Shown: one piece after another, positions 45,820-55,001 of the stretch
Numbering within the stretch: position 1 is the stretch's first letter
How the letters are laid out: every line of letters starts with the position of its first letter
Assembly (NCBI RefSeq): GCF_001953865.1
Contig: NZ_MQUQ01000003.1
Location: 75,917 to 139,916, forward strand
DNA from: Amycolatopsis coloradensis
GTDB lineage: Bacteria; Actinomycetota; Actinomycetes; Mycobacteriales; Pseudonocardiaceae
Length of the DNA stretch: 64,000 nucleotides
Reading direction: 5' to 3'
The notes under the pieces: generated by a model
What the model was told of the DNA's origin: nothing
Databases searched by the model: none
What the model saw: the letters and a program-made list of their open reading frames with translations, nothing else
Position numbers and translations under genes: made by a program

Positions 45820-46536
45820 CTAGTGGCCGCCGCCCTTGGCTTCCTTCTCCGGGGCGGGCGCCCGGCTGCCCGGGTGCGACGGCGCCGCGACCGGCAGGTC
45901 CAGCGTGATCGAACCGGAGTTCTTGAAGACGAAGGTGACCTTGATCGTCTGGCCCGCCCACACCGGCTGCTTCAGGCCCTGCAACACGACGGTGGCCTTG
46001 CCCACCTCGGCGGACTGCTCCGGGCCCGCGGACGGCGTGACCGTCCCGGCGACGCTCGACGACGGGGCGCCGGACTCGCTGCTCGACGGGGCAACCGAAG
46101 ACGACGGGGCCCCGGAGGAGGACGGCGCGGAGGAAGCGGCGCTCGTCGGAGCGACCTCCTTGGTCGATTCGACCGCGTCGGAGGGACCGATCACGAGCGC
46201 GTGGGTCGAGACGATGACCTTGGCGCCGGAGATCTTGGCGTCACCGGTGGCGGCCTCGGAGGAGACCGAGACGAGCTCGTCGTCCTGCTTGCCCTGGTTC
46301 ACGATGGTCAGCGACAGCGGCACGGCGGCGCCGGCCGGGTACGCCTGGCCCTCTTCCGGGAACTGGAGCGCGGCGTTCCGCAGCACCAGGTCCTTCGCCT
46401 GCGCGTACGTCCCGTTGACCGCGGGCTGCTGCGAGTCGGTCTGGGTGATCTGACCAGCACCGCAGCCAGCGAGCACGAGCGCGGCGCCGAGCGCCAGCAC
46501 ACTTGCGCCGAACACGCGACGATTCTGCAGCCTCAC
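45820..46536 (-). CDS. lpqE: LpqE-like lipoprotein
   Basis: A 238-residue lipoprotein with signal and lipobox VLAGC near residue 22. A beta-sandwich part (QEAYPAG-like hydrophobic strands, VPLSLTIVNQG) is followed by a long Ser/Pro/Ala linker at about 130-175 and a second strand-rich part (GKATVVLQGLKQPVWAGQTI). The position between radA and carD is that of mycobacterial lpqE. GTG 46536 is chosen since AAGGA lies 8 bp upstream. Role unknown. Confidence 0.72.
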   Translation of the reverse strand: MRLQNRRVFGASVLALGAALVLAGCGAGQITQTDSQQPAVNGTYAQAKDLVLRNAALQFPEEGQAYPAGAAVPLSLTIVNQGKQDDELVSVSSEAATGDAKISGAKVIVSTHALVIGPSDAVESTKEVAPTSAASSAPSSSGAPSSSVAPSSSESGAPSSSVAGTVTPSAGPEQSAEVGKATVVLQGLKQPVWAGQTIKVTFVFKNSGSITLDLPVAAPSHPGSRAPAPEKEAKGGGH

Positions 46537-46797
46537 GTCGGAGTCCTTCCATCTCACGGCCTCTTCACCGCGAAGACTAGCCGGGCGGCTTCGCGGACGA
46601 AGAACCCGGTGCGTGTTGACACGCCACCAATGCGGTGACGTGCCCAAGATCAACCGTCCACAAAGGAATTGGAAAACGTTCGCTTCTCACCTGCATGAGC
46701 ATGGGCGAATTGAGTTTGTCAACCCCCGGGCGGAGCACCATCAGGCCGCTGACCTGCGACGACGATCGCGGGCCGCTAGGTGGGCCTCGTCGGCACG

Positions 46798-46806
46798 TGC
46801 TAAGAT
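46798..46806 (+). promoter_or_regulatory. Extended -10 of carD
   Basis: TGC followed by TAAGAT, an extended -10 pattern, 27 bp before the carD ATG. A ribosome site (AGAGGA) lies between. No good -35 hexamer is visible. Confidence 0.5.
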
Positions 46807-46833
46807 GAATTCAGCGAAAGGGGCAGAGGACAC

Positions 46834-47325
46834 ATGGTTTTCAAGGTCGGAGAGACCGTCGTCTACCCGCACCACGGTGCCGCACTCATCGAAGCCATCG
46901 AGACCCGCGTGATCAAGGGCGAGGAGAAGAAGTACCTCGTCCTCAAAGTCGCGCAAGGGGATCTTACGGTTCGCGTGCCCGCTGACAACGCCGAGATCGT
47001 CGGTGTTCGTGATGTCGTCGGGCAAGAAGGACTGGACAAGGTTTTCGACGTTCTGCGTGCTCCGCACACCGAGGAGCCCACGAACTGGTCTCGTCGGTAC
47101 AAGGCCAACCTCGAGAAGCTCGCCTCCGGCGATGTGAACAAGGTGGCCGAAGTGGTGCGCGACCTCTGGCGACGAGAGAAGGACCGCGGACTTTCAGCCG
47201 GCGAGAAGCGCATGCTGGCGAAGGCGCGGCAAATTCTGGTCAGCGAGCTGGCGCTCGCGGAGGGAACCGACGAGGACAAGGCTGAAGTCCTCCTCGACGA
47301 AGTTCTGGAAACCGCGGCAGTCTGA
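46834..47325 (+). CDS. carD: CarD family transcriptional regulator
   Basis: A 163-residue protein that stabilises RNA polymerase open complexes at many promoters. The N-terminal RNAP-interaction domain is [20 protein letters not shown] followed by [17 protein letters not shown]. The C-terminal helical domain has [20 protein letters not shown] and [20 protein letters not shown] with the Trp that enters the minor groove. Length is normal. It heads the carD-ispD-ispF group, as in mycobacteria. Confidence 0.95.
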   Translation: MVFKVGETVVYPHHGAALIEAIETRVIKGEEKKYLVLKVAQGDLTVRVPADNAEIVGVRDVVGQEGLDKVFDVLRAPHTEEPTNWSRRYKANLEKLASGDVNKVAEVVRDLWRREKDRGLSAGEKRMLAKARQILVSELALAEGTDEDKAEVLLDEVLETAAV

Positions 47326-47384
47326 ACCGGCGGGTGTCCCACGCCAGGTGAGGCTGCGCGGGATACCTCTACGATCGTGCGCAT

Positions 47385-48032
47385 ATGAGCACCGTTCCCC
47401 TGAGCACGATCGTGTTCGTCACTGCCGTTCCACACCATGCCTCCGACGCGGAGCTCGCTCTCGCGCCGGTCAATGGTGAAGCTCTACTCACGCACACTGT
47501 GCGGGGGCTGCTCGCCCTACCGGATCTCGATCTGGTGGTCGTGGCGGCCCCCGAGCGGTGTGCGCTGTCGTTTTCGGCCGCTCTGCGCGACTTCCCGCAG
47601 CGTTGCCGGATAGTACCCGGCTCGTCGCTCAAAGAAGCTTTCGACACCGTCGAAAAAGAGATCGCCGGGGATCCCGTCTTCCTCGTGCACGACGCTTTGC
47701 GTGCCTTCACTCCCGCGGACACGATCCGTACCGTCGCGGACGCTGTCCGTGCGGGATCGCCTTTCGTGGTTCCCGTACTACCGATGGCTGACACGGTGAA
47801 AATGACCGACGCGGCGAAGGTCATCACGGGCACCGAAGACCGCTCGTACCTGCGTACGGCGCAAACCCCGTTCGGCTTCACGCGTGAGACTTTTCTCTCG
47901 TATGTCGACAAACCGTCCCTCGACGGCGCGCACACCGTCGCCGGGCACCCCGATGCGATGCGGGTCACGAATTCGTTCGAACTGAAACTGGCCGAGGCGA
48001 TCGCGCTGGCCGGGAAAGAGGAAACGCTGTGA
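47385..48032 (+). CDS. ispD: IspD-like protein with degraded nucleotide-binding loop
   Basis: Position (carD-ispD-ispF) and the C-terminal half ([28 protein letters not shown]) identify it as a 4-diphosphocytidyl-methylerythritol synthase homologue. The usual glycine-rich CTP loop (AAGxGxRLG...PKA) near the N-terminus is absent: the sequence reads [20 protein letters not shown] then [11 protein letters not shown]. The region near the substrate Asp pair is also shortened. So the catalytic site looks compromised. It overlaps ispF by 4 bp. Either it is a much diverged enzyme or it is inactive and another IspD exists. Confidence 0.8.
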   Translation: MSTVPLSTIVFVTAVPHHASDAELALAPVNGEALLTHTVRGLLALPDLDLVVVAAPERCALSFSAALRDFPQRCRIVPGSSLKEAFDTVEKEIAGDPVFLVHDALRAFTPADTIRTVADAVRAGSPFVVPVLPMADTVKMTDAAKVITGTEDRSYLRTAQTPFGFTRETFLSYVDKPSLDGAHTVAGHPDAMRVTNSFELKLAEAIALAGKEETL

Positions 48033-48499
48033 GGATCGGCAACGGCGTCGACGTCCACCCCGTCGAGGAGGGCCGCGAATGCTGGATCGCCGGTCTCCGC
48101 TGGCCCGGCGTCGACGGTTGCGCGGGGCATTCCGACGGCGACGTCGCGGCGCACGCGTTGTGCGACGCCCTGCTGTCCGCGGCCGGGCTCGGTGATCTCG
48201 GTGCGGTGTTCGGCACCGGGGATCCGCGGTGGGCGGGCAAGCACGGCGTCGAGTTCCTCGCCGAGGCGCGGCGGCTGGTCGAGGCGGACGGCTGGACCGT
48301 CGGGAACGCGACCGTCCAGATCGTGGGCAACGCGCCGCGCGTCGGGAAGCGCCGCGAAGAGGCGCAAAAAGTGCTGAGCAAGGCTGTCGGCGGGCCGGTG
48401 AGCGTCTCCGGGACGACGACCGACGGGCTCGGCCTGACCGGACGCGGCGAAGGCATCGCGGCGTTCGCGACGGCGTTGCTCCTGCCCTCGCAGGAATAG
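48029..48499 (+). CDS. ispF: 2-C-methyl-D-erythritol 2,4-cyclodiphosphate synthase (IspF)
   Basis: A 156-residue MEP-pathway enzyme, zinc-dependent trimer. The metal-binding DVHPV and [20 protein letters not shown] motifs are intact, as are [14 protein letters not shown] and [17 protein letters not shown]. The start overlaps the ispD stop, so the two are co-translated. In contrast to the IspD partner it appears fully functional. Confidence 0.93.
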   Translation: MRIGNGVDVHPVEEGRECWIAGLRWPGVDGCAGHSDGDVAAHALCDALLSAAGLGDLGAVFGTGDPRWAGKHGVEFLAEARRLVEADGWTVGNATVQIVGNAPRVGKRREEAQKVLSKAVGGPVSVSGTTTDGLGLTGRGEGIAAFATALLLPSQE

Positions 48500-48528
48500 G
48501 GCACGCCGGGGATCGGTTCTCCCCCGTC

Positions 48529-48924
48529 ATGGCAGTCACACTTCCCGAACCGGTCCGAGAACTGGTGGACGGCAAGAACTTCGCGACCGTGGCCACGCTG
48601 GACGCCGACGGCGGTCCGCAGACCTCGGTCATCTGGGTGGGCCTCGACGACGGCGATCTGGTCTTCAGCGCCACCGAAGACAGGCTGAAGGTCCGGAACC
48701 TCCGCCGCGATCCGCGCGCGAGCGTGTCGATCACCGACGCGGAGAACCCGTACCGGCACACGCAACTGCGCGGCACGGTCACGATCACTCCCGACCCCGA
48801 GAAGACCTTGCCGAAGCGGCTGAGCCACAAGTACCTCGGCCAGGACCCGCCGCCGGAAGGCCCGGAAGCCGAGCGGGTGATCGTCCGGCTGCGGGTGGAC
48901 AGGATCGCCGGGAACGTTCGTTGA
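48529..48924 (+). CDS. PPOX-class F420/flavin-dependent protein 1
   Basis: A 131-residue split-barrel protein of the pyridoxamine-oxidase-like superfamily. Typical features are NFATVATLDADGGPQTSVIW, RLKVRNLRRDPRASVSI and LRGTVTI. It is of the single-domain F420-dependent type common in actinomycetes. It is a tandem paralogue of the next gene. Substrate unknown. Confidence 0.85.
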   Translation: MAVTLPEPVRELVDGKNFATVATLDADGGPQTSVIWVGLDDGDLVFSATEDRLKVRNLRRDPRASVSITDAENPYRHTQLRGTVTITPDPEKTLPKRLSHKYLGQDPPPEGPEAERVIVRLRVDRIAGNVR

Positions 48925-48925
48925 T

Positions 48926-48931
48926 TAGGCT
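48926..48931 (+). promoter_or_regulatory. -10 element of the second PPOX gene, leaderless
   Basis: TAGGCT ends 6 bp before the ATG at 48938. Confidence 0.5.
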
Positions 48932-48937
48932 CATCCC

Positions 48938-49333
48938 ATGGGTGTGACCTTCAACGATGAGACCAAGAAACTCCTCGACGGCAACAACTTCCCCGTCCTC
49001 GCCACCATCAACGCCGACGGCTCCGCGCAGACGTCCGTGCTGTGGGCGAAGCGGGACGGCGACACGGTGATCTTCGCGACCGTCCGCGGCCGTCTCAAAG
49101 AGCGGAACATGGCCAGGGACCCGCGGGTGTCCGTGTCGGTGTTCGATCAGGAGAACCCGTACAACTACGTCGAGATCCGCGGGACCGTGGAGATGACCGA
49201 CGAGGGCGGGCGCGAGCTGATCAACGAACTCTCGCACAAATACCTCGGCAAGGACTACCCGGACGAGCCGGCGGAGGTCGTCCGCGTACTGGTCCGGATC
49301 ACGCCCACCAGGATCACCGGCAACGCCGCCTGA
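48938..49333 (+). CDS. PPOX-class F420/flavin-dependent protein 2
   Basis: A 131-residue paralogue of the preceding gene: NFPVLATINADGSAQTSVLW, RLKERNMARDPRVSVSV and IRGTVEM line up. Both end with a similar LSHKYLG segment and a basic strand. It has its own leaderless promoter, so the pair may be expressed differently. Confidence 0.85.
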   Translation: MGVTFNDETKKLLDGNNFPVLATINADGSAQTSVLWAKRDGDTVIFATVRGRLKERNMARDPRVSVSVFDQENPYNYVEIRGTVEMTDEGGRELINELSHKYLGKDYPDEPAEVVRVLVRITPTRITGNAA

Positions 49334-49337
49334 CGCT

Positions 49338-49390
49338 GTTATGAACGGACCGTTTATAACAAGATTTGTTATGAACGGTCCGTTCATAAC
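49338..49390. repeat. Two copies of a 23-bp palindrome
   Basis: GTTATGAACGG + ACCGTTTATAAC and GTTATGAACGG + TCCGTTCATAAC, 7 bp apart. Each copy is almost palindromic. They lie between the PPOX gene and the HAD gene, about 36 bp before the latter's -10 element, so they could be operators or another intergenic repeat. Confidence 0.6.
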
Positions 49391-49426
49391 ACAAGCGGGA
49401 GGAGGCCAAAGCCCCCCGATCGTGGC

Positions 49427-49432
49427 TAATGT
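49427..49432 (+). promoter_or_regulatory. -10 element of the HAD gene, leaderless
   Basis: TAATGT ends 6 bp before the GTG start at 49439. Confidence 0.45.
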
Positions 49433-49438
49433 GGGGTC

Positions 49439-50125
49439 GTGACCTATCGCGCTGTGTTGTTCGACTTCTCCGGCACGGTCTTCCGGCTCGAGCAGGACGA
49501 GACCTGGCTCGCCGACCTCACCGATCACGAGGGGGAAAACCTCGACCTCGAGGCCCAGACCGAACTGATGCGCCGGATGACCGCGCCCGTCGGCCAGGTC
49601 GTCGACCTCGACGAGGAGCACCTGTACGCCTGGCACAACCGCGACCGCGACCCGGTGCTGCACCGCAAGGTGTACCTCGAGGTCCTCAAGCGGTCCGGGG
49701 TCCCGCACGCCGACCAGGCCGTCGCGCTCTACACCCGGCTGATCGATCCCACCCAGTGGACGCCGTACCCGGACACCGAGGCCGTCCTCAAGGGCGTCGC
49801 AGGCAAGGGCGTCAAGGTCGGGGTGCTGAGCAACATCGCCTTCGACATCCGGCCCGCCTTCAGCCGCCGCGGCTGGGACGCCTTCGTCGACGAGTTCGTC
49901 CTGTCCTTCGAGGTCGGAGCGGTGAAGCCGGAGCCGGAGATCTTCCGGACGGCCATCGAGCGGCTCGGCGTCGACCCGGCGGAGACGCTCATGGTCGGCG
50001 ACAGCGAGGAGGCCGACGGCGCCGCACGCGCGGTCGGCTGCGCGTTCGCGCTGGTAGAGCCGCTGCCGACGACCGAGCGGCCCGACGCCCTTCTCGGCGC
50101 CCTGCGGACCCATAACGTGCTGTAA
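49439..50125 (+). CDS. HAD-superfamily hydrolase
   Basis: A 228-residue haloacid-dehalogenase-type phosphatase. The first motif is LFDFSGTVF, keeping the nucleophile Asp but with Ser where most have Asp, so the acid-base Asp is replaced. Later motifs [21 protein letters not shown] and [13 protein letters not shown] are normal. A helical cap lies between. Substrate unknown. Confidence 0.84.
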   Translation: MTYRAVLFDFSGTVFRLEQDETWLADLTDHEGENLDLEAQTELMRRMTAPVGQVVDLDEEHLYAWHNRDRDPVLHRKVYLEVLKRSGVPHADQAVALYTRLIDPTQWTPYPDTEAVLKGVAGKGVKVGVLSNIAFDIRPAFSRRGWDAFVDEFVLSFEVGAVKPEPEIFRTAIERLGVDPAETLMVGDSEEADGAARAVGCAFALVEPLPTTERPDALLGALRTHNVL

Positions 50126-50159
50126 TACGGTCACTGCGACGCCGCTCACGCGGACCCCG

Positions 50160-50165
50160 TACCCT
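50160..50165 (+). promoter_or_regulatory. -10 element of cysS, leaderless
   Basis: TACCCT ends 6 bp before the GTG at 50172. Confidence 0.45.
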
Positions 50166-50171
50166 TTTAGG

Positions 50172-51563
50172 GTGGCACTACACCTCTATGACACCGCGAC
50201 CCGGAGCGTGCGGGAATTCCACCCCGCCCGTAGCGGAACGGCGTCCATGTACGTGTGTGGTGCCACCGTGCAGGGCATTCCCCATATCGGCCACATCCGC
50301 GGCGCGCTGAACTACGACGTCCTGCGTCGCTGGCTCGTCCACAGTGGACTCGACGTGCTGATGGTCCGCAACGTCACCGACATCGACGACAAGATCCTCA
50401 CCAAGGCCGCCGAAGCGGGCCGTCCCTGGTGGGAGTGGGCCGCCACGCACGAGCGCGCCTTCGAATCGGCGTACGAGTCGCTGGGCTGCCTGCCCGCTTC
50501 GATCTCCCCACGGGCGACCGGGCACGTCACGCAGATGGTCGAGTTGATGCGGCGGCTGATCGACGGCGGGCACGCGTACGCCTCCGGCGGCGACGTGTAC
50601 TTCTCGGTCAAGGCGTTCGACGGCTATGGCGACCTGTCCGGGCAGAAGCTCGACGAGGTCCAGCAGGGCGAGACCCTCGCCGAGGGCAAACGCGACCCGC
50701 GCGACTTCACCCTGTGGAAGAGCGCGAAGCCGGGTGAGCCGTCGTGGCCGACGCCGTGGGGTGAAGGCCGCCCCGGCTGGCACCTCGAGTGCTCGGCGAT
50801 GGCGACGGCCTATCTCGGCCCCGAGTTCGACATCCACGGCGGCGGTATCGACCTGGTCTTCCCGCACCACGAGAACGAACGCGCCCAGTCCAACGCGGCG
50901 GGCGACCCGTTCGCGCGGTTCTGGCTGCACAACGCCTGGGTGACCATGGCGGGCGAGAAGATGGCCAAATCGCTGGGCAACACGGTGTCGATTCCGGAGA
51001 TGCTCAAGAACTACCGGGCCCCCGAACTGCGGTACTACCTGGTCCAGCCGCACTACCGGTCGACGGTCGAGTACTCCGACGGAGCCGTCGCCGAAGCCGC
51101 GCAGGGCTACCGGCGGATCGAGCAGTTCCTCCGGCGTACCGCGGGCATCGCCGGTGAGGTCCACCTCGGCGAGGTGCCGAAGGACTTCGCCGCCGCGCTC
51201 GACGACGACCTGGCCACCCCCCAGGCGTTCGCAGTGCTGCACAACACGGTCCGCGACGGTAACGCGGCCCTCGACGCAGCCGACAAGTCCAAGGCACTCG
51301 AATTCGCCGCCTCCGTGCGCGCGATGACCGACGTGCTCGGCCTCGACCCGCTCTCCGCGCGCTGGTCCGAGGCGGGCGGCAACGAAACGCCCACCCGGCA
51401 GGCACTGTCCGATCTCGTGGAAGGGCTGCTCACCGAACGGCAGCAGGCCCGCGCCGAGAAGGACTTCGCCCGTGCGGACGCCGCGCGTGACCGCCTCCAG
51501 CAGGCGGGCATCGTGGTGGAAGACACCCCGAACGGTCCACAGTGGACCGTAAAGGACGTCTGA
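50172..51563 (+). CDS. cysS: Cysteinyl-tRNA synthetase
   Basis: A 463-residue class I synthetase charging tRNA-Cys. It has [20 protein letters not shown] (zinc Cys and HIGH motif), [14 protein letters not shown] (second zinc Cys), [14 protein letters not shown], and [10 protein letters not shown] (KMSKS loop). The length is normal. It lies 36 bp before rlmB. Confidence 0.96.
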   Translation: MALHLYDTATRSVREFHPARSGTASMYVCGATVQGIPHIGHIRGALNYDVLRRWLVHSGLDVLMVRNVTDIDDKILTKAAEAGRPWWEWAATHERAFESAYESLGCLPASISPRATGHVTQMVELMRRLIDGGHAYASGGDVYFSVKAFDGYGDLSGQKLDEVQQGETLAEGKRDPRDFTLWKSAKPGEPSWPTPWGEGRPGWHLECSAMATAYLGPEFDIHGGGIDLVFPHHENERAQSNAAGDPFARFWLHNAWVTMAGEKMAKSLGNTVSIPEMLKNYRAPELRYYLVQPHYRSTVEYSDGAVAEAAQGYRRIEQFLRRTAGIAGEVHLGEVPKDFAAALDDDLATPQAFAVLHNTVRDGNAALDAADKSKALEFAASVRAMTDVLGLDPLSARWSEAGGNETPTRQALSDLVEGLLTERQQARAEKDFARADAARDRLQQAGIVVEDTPNGPQWTVKDV

Positions 51564-51599
51564 CACTTACTCGCTTTTCTAGCTCAAGGATTCTCACTG

Positions 51600-52556
51600 A
51601 TGGCAGGCAACTCCCGGCGCCAGGGCGCTATTCGCAAGCCCGGCACCAAGAAGGGTCAGGTCGTCGGTTCCGGCGGCCAGCGCCGGAAGGGCCTGGAAGG
51701 CAAGGGCCCGACCCCCAAGGCCGAAGACCGGCCAGGGCACAAGGCGTACCGCATTTCCAACGCGCGGGACCGCAAGGAACAGGCACGGCAGAAGAAGGCC
51801 GACAAGCCGGAACTGATCGCCGGCCGCAACCCGGTGGTCGAGGCGCTGCGCGCCGACGTACCGGCCACCGCGCTGTACGTCGCGGTCAACATCGAGATCG
51901 ACGACCGCGTCAACGAGGCCGTCCGGCTCGCCGGCGACAAGGGCATCTCGATCCTGGAGATCCCGCGCGAGGAACTCGACCGCAAGACCAACCGGGCCAT
52001 GCACCAGGGCCTCGGCCTCCAGGTTCCGCCGTTCGAGTACGCGCACCCCGGCGACCTGATGGCCGCGGCGAAGGACTCGGGCAACACTCCGCTGTTCGTC
52101 GCGCTCGACGGCGTCACCGACCCGCGCAACCTCGGTGCCGTGATCCGCTCGGCCGCCGCGTTCGGCGCGCACGGTGTCCTGCTGCCGGAGCGGCGCAGCG
52201 CCGGGATGACGGCGGTCGCGTGGCGGACCTCCGCCGGCACCGCCGCCAAGCTGCCGATCGCCGTCGCGACCAACCTGACCCGCCAGCTGAAGGCGTGGAA
52301 GGACGACGGCCTGATGGTCGTCGGCCTCGACGCGGACGGCTCGGTCGACATCGACGAACTCGACCTCGCGGCGGACCCGCTGGTCATCGTGCTCGGCTCG
52401 GAGGGCCGCGGCCTTTCCCGGCTGGTCAAGGAGACCTGCGACGCGACCGTGTCGATCCCGATGGCGGCCGGTGTCGAGTCGCTCAACGCGTCGGTCGCGG
52501 CCGGGGTGCTGCTGGCCGAGGTGGCGCGCCGCCGCCGTCTCACGGGACGTGTCTGA
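51600..52556 (+). CDS. rlmB: 23S rRNA 2'-O-methyltransferase RlmB (SpoU/TrmH family)
   Basis: A 318-residue knotted methyltransferase expected to methylate a guanosine of 23S rRNA. Residues 1-75 are a basic, Lys/Gly/Gln-rich extension. The substrate-binding domain starts at [11 protein letters not shown]. The three SpoU motifs are [34 protein letters not shown] and [15 protein letters not shown]. It follows cysS as in mycobacteria. Confidence 0.93.
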   Translation: MAGNSRRQGAIRKPGTKKGQVVGSGGQRRKGLEGKGPTPKAEDRPGHKAYRISNARDRKEQARQKKADKPELIAGRNPVVEALRADVPATALYVAVNIEIDDRVNEAVRLAGDKGISILEIPREELDRKTNRAMHQGLGLQVPPFEYAHPGDLMAAAKDSGNTPLFVALDGVTDPRNLGAVIRSAAAFGAHGVLLPERRSAGMTAVAWRTSAGTAAKLPIAVATNLTRQLKAWKDDGLMVVGLDADGSVDIDELDLAADPLVIVLGSEGRGLSRLVKETCDATVSIPMAAGVESLNASVAAGVLLAEVARRRRLTGRV

Positions 52557-52657
52557 CCCCGCACTTCGCCGACACGTAGTTCATCGACATCGGGCGGGGC
52601 CCTCAGGCTAAGGTCACCAGCGGATAACGCGTAACCGCTCTGGGAGACCCCGCACCC

Positions 52658-54091
52658 ATGTCGTTCATTTCGCCGCTGTTCCTGTGGTACTTCATGCCGG
52701 CGGTACTGCTCGCCGTGCTGGTGTGCCCGCGCAGCTGGCGGAACGGCATCGTCGCCGCGGGCAGCCTGATCTTCTACGCCACCGGCGCCGGGCCGTACAC
52801 GCTGGTGCTGATCGGCTGCATGGTGGTCAACTTCCTGGCCGGGCCCGCGCTGGAGCCGAACGCGTGGGACCTGCAGAACAAGCGGCGCAAGCGGCTGCTG
52901 CTCGGGGTCATCGGCCTCAACGTCGGCATGCTGCTGATCTGGAAGTACGCGGGTTTCGCGACCCAGCAGATCGCGGCCGTGACGCACTGGTTCGGCGGCG
53001 GTTTCCCGGTGGCCGACCTGGTCATCCCGATCGGCATCTCGTTCTACACGTTCCACCACATCTCGTACGTGGTGGACATCTACCGCGGTGAACGCCGCGC
53101 GCTGCGCAACCCGGTGTCGTTCGCCGCGTACATCGCGATGTTCCCGCAGCTGGTGGCCGGGCCGATCGTGCGCTACCGCGAGATCGCCGACCAGCTGCCG
53201 CAGCAGCGCTCGCACCGCCTCGATGACATCGCCGCCGGTTTCCCGCGCTTCGCGCTCGGGCTGTGCAAGAAGACGATCATCGCGGACTCGCTCAGCCCGA
53301 TGGTGGACGCGTGCTTCACCACTCCCCCGGATCAGATGACCTTCGCGATCGCCTGGCTCGGCGCGATCGGCTACACGCTTCAGCTGTTCTTCGACTTCTC
53401 CGGATACTCCGACATGGCGATCGGGCTCGGCCGCATGCTCGGCTTCCGGCTCCCGGAGAACTTCGCGAGGCCGTACTCGTCGGTGACCATCACCGAGTTC
53501 TGGCGGCGCTGGCACATGTCCCTGTCACGCTGGTTCCGCGACTACGTCTACATCCCGCTGGGCGGCAACCGCACCGGCGCCGGGCACACGTACCGGAACC
53601 TGTGCGTCGTCTTCGTGCTGACCGGGTTCTGGCACGGCGCGCAATGGACGTTCCTGATCTGGGGCGTCTACCACGGCGCGCTGCTGATCGTGGAACGCGC
53701 TTTCGGCTACGACGTCACCCCGAAGACCCCGGCCGCCCGCATCGGCCGCCGCGCGCTGACGCTCGTGCTCGTGGTCTTCGGCTGGGTGTTCTTCCGCGCC
53801 AAGGATTTGCCGCACGCGCTCGGCATGATCGGGCACATGGTGCTGCCGGACTTCACCGGCCTCACCGACGTCGTCGAAAGCGCCGTGACCAACCAGCGGC
53901 TCATCATCCTGCTGTGCGCGCTGGCGATCATCTTCCTGCCCGCGCATCCGGTGACCGGCCCGCTGCTGGAGTCTTCGCGGAGCCGCCCGGCGACGGCGCT
54001 GCGGATCGGCGTGATGACCGTGGGGCTGATCTACGCGGCGATCCTGATCGCGACCGGGACGTTCAGCCCGTTTCTCTACTACCAGTTCTGA
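52658..54091 (+). CDS. MBOAT-family O-acyltransferase (AlgI-like)
   Basis: A 477-residue membrane enzyme with 10-12 TM helices that moves acyl groups onto a polysaccharide or other acceptor. The MBOAT signatures are AYIAMFPQLVAGPIVRYREI, FFDFSGYSDMAIGLGRMLGF and VFVLTGFWHGAQWTFLIWG with the catalytic His. No AlgJ/X-type partner follows, but the next small gene is only 13 bp away. Acceptor unknown. Confidence 0.9.
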   Translation: MSFISPLFLWYFMPAVLLAVLVCPRSWRNGIVAAGSLIFYATGAGPYTLVLIGCMVVNFLAGPALEPNAWDLQNKRRKRLLLGVIGLNVGMLLIWKYAGFATQQIAAVTHWFGGGFPVADLVIPIGISFYTFHHISYVVDIYRGERRALRNPVSFAAYIAMFPQLVAGPIVRYREIADQLPQQRSHRLDDIAAGFPRFALGLCKKTIIADSLSPMVDACFTTPPDQMTFAIAWLGAIGYTLQLFFDFSGYSDMAIGLGRMLGFRLPENFARPYSSVTITEFWRRWHMSLSRWFRDYVYIPLGGNRTGAGHTYRNLCVVFVLTGFWHGAQWTFLIWGVYHGALLIVERAFGYDVTPKTPAARIGRRALTLVLVVFGWVFFRAKDLPHALGMIGHMVLPDFTGLTDVVESAVTNQRLIILLCALAIIFLPAHPVTGPLLESSRSRPATALRIGVMTVGLIYAAILIATGTFSPFLYYQF

Positions 54092-54104
54092 TGGAGCACC
54101 GAGA

Positions 54105-54455
54105 ATGACCGACCTGGCCAGCCAGCCCGGCGTGATCCCCTACGTCGACAACCACGACGGTCCTCGTCGGCTGCTCGTCGTCGACATACCTCCCTTCAGT
54201 GCCAACGCGGTGCGCCACTACGCGCCTTTCGCGAGCATCGACGGCAGGCAGTACGTGGTCTCGTGGGGCTCGGTCACGTTCGAGATCCCCGCCGACCGGA
54301 ACGTGCATGTCAGCGTGCATCTCCACACCAACTACGCGACCGGGGTGACCTCGACCCCGTTCGCGTCGATCGTCCTGGCCCCGCACCCCGGGCCGGTCCG
54401 GCTGGCGACCCAGTTCACGACCAACGCCGAAGGCTCGCTCATGCCGGTCGGCTAG
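54105..54455 (+). CDS. Conserved-looking hypothetical protein
   Basis: A 116-residue protein rich in beta strands (RRLLVVDIPPFSANAVRHYA, VVSWGSVTFEIPADRNVHVS) without signal or TM segment. It follows the MBOAT gene by 13 bp, so they are probably co-transcribed. I recognise no family. Confidence 0.65.
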   Translation: MTDLASQPGVIPYVDNHDGPRRLLVVDIPPFSANAVRHYAPFASIDGRQYVVSWGSVTFEIPADRNVHVSVHLHTNYATGVTSTPFASIVLAPHPGPVRLATQFTTNAEGSLMPVG

Positions 54456-54458
54456 CTT
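54453..54458 (+). promoter_or_regulatory. -10 element of the HIT gene, leaderless
   Basis: TAGCTT ends 5 bp before the ATG at 54464. Confidence 0.4.
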
Positions 54459-54463
54459 GACTC

Positions 54464-54943
54464 ATGACCGATGACTGGAAACGGGATCGGATCGGCTCGG
54501 CGCTGCGCGGCGAGAACCCGACGGTGCTTCGACGACTGGGCGCGGGATTCGCGGTGATCGGCGATACCCAGTTCCTGCCTGGCTACTGCGTCCTGCTGAC
54601 CGACACCCCCGGCGTCGGCAGGCTGACCGACCTGCCGAAGACGCGGCGGCTGGAGTTCCTGGCAGACATGGAGATGCTCGGCGAAGCGGTCGAGAAAGTC
54701 TGTGCACGGCGGGACCCCGGCTTCCGTCGGGTCAACCTGGAGATCCTCGGTAACACTGACCCGTTCCTGCACGCGCATATCTGGCCACGCTACGACTGGG
54801 AGCCGGCGGACCTCGTCGGACGGCCGGTCTGGCTCCACCCGGCGGATCGTTGGCGGATCGCGGAATATCTCTTGAGCACTCGGCACGACTCACTGCGTGA
54901 GGCGCTGAAACAGGAAATCACCAGTCTCGGGGCCACGGCCTGA
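54464..54943 (+). CDS. HIT-like protein
   Basis: A 159-residue protein. The core NLEILGNTDPFLHAHIWPRY carries an HAH-type histidine motif of the HIT superfamily, which hydrolyses or transfers nucleotides. The third His of the usual HxHxH is replaced by Trp, as in some actinobacterial members. The upstream VLLTDTPGVGRLTDLP part fits the HIT beta-sheet. Probably a nucleotide hydrolase; substrate unknown. Confidence 0.7.
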   Translation: MTDDWKRDRIGSALRGENPTVLRRLGAGFAVIGDTQFLPGYCVLLTDTPGVGRLTDLPKTRRLEFLADMEMLGEAVEKVCARRDPGFRRVNLEILGNTDPFLHAHIWPRYDWEPADLVGRPVWLHPADRWRIAEYLLSTRHDSLREALKQEITSLGATA

Positions 54944-55001
54944 CGTAGCCCTGGCGCAACCGGCGACGGGTGCGCCAGGGCACCGGCTCAGACGAGTCCG
55001 G

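Noticed and set aside
48785-50149. Long open frame on the − strand over the PPOX and HAD genes
   Set aside because: It runs through two well-supported + strand genes and the palindromes; no motif is present.
50178-51566. Long open frame antisense to cysS
   Set aside because: It is the mirror of a clear cysS gene in GC-rich DNA, with Val/Arg/Gly-rich composition and no motif.
51656-53515. Long open frame antisense to rlmB and the MBOAT gene
   Set aside because: Arg/Ala/Pro-rich shadow of two clear genes.
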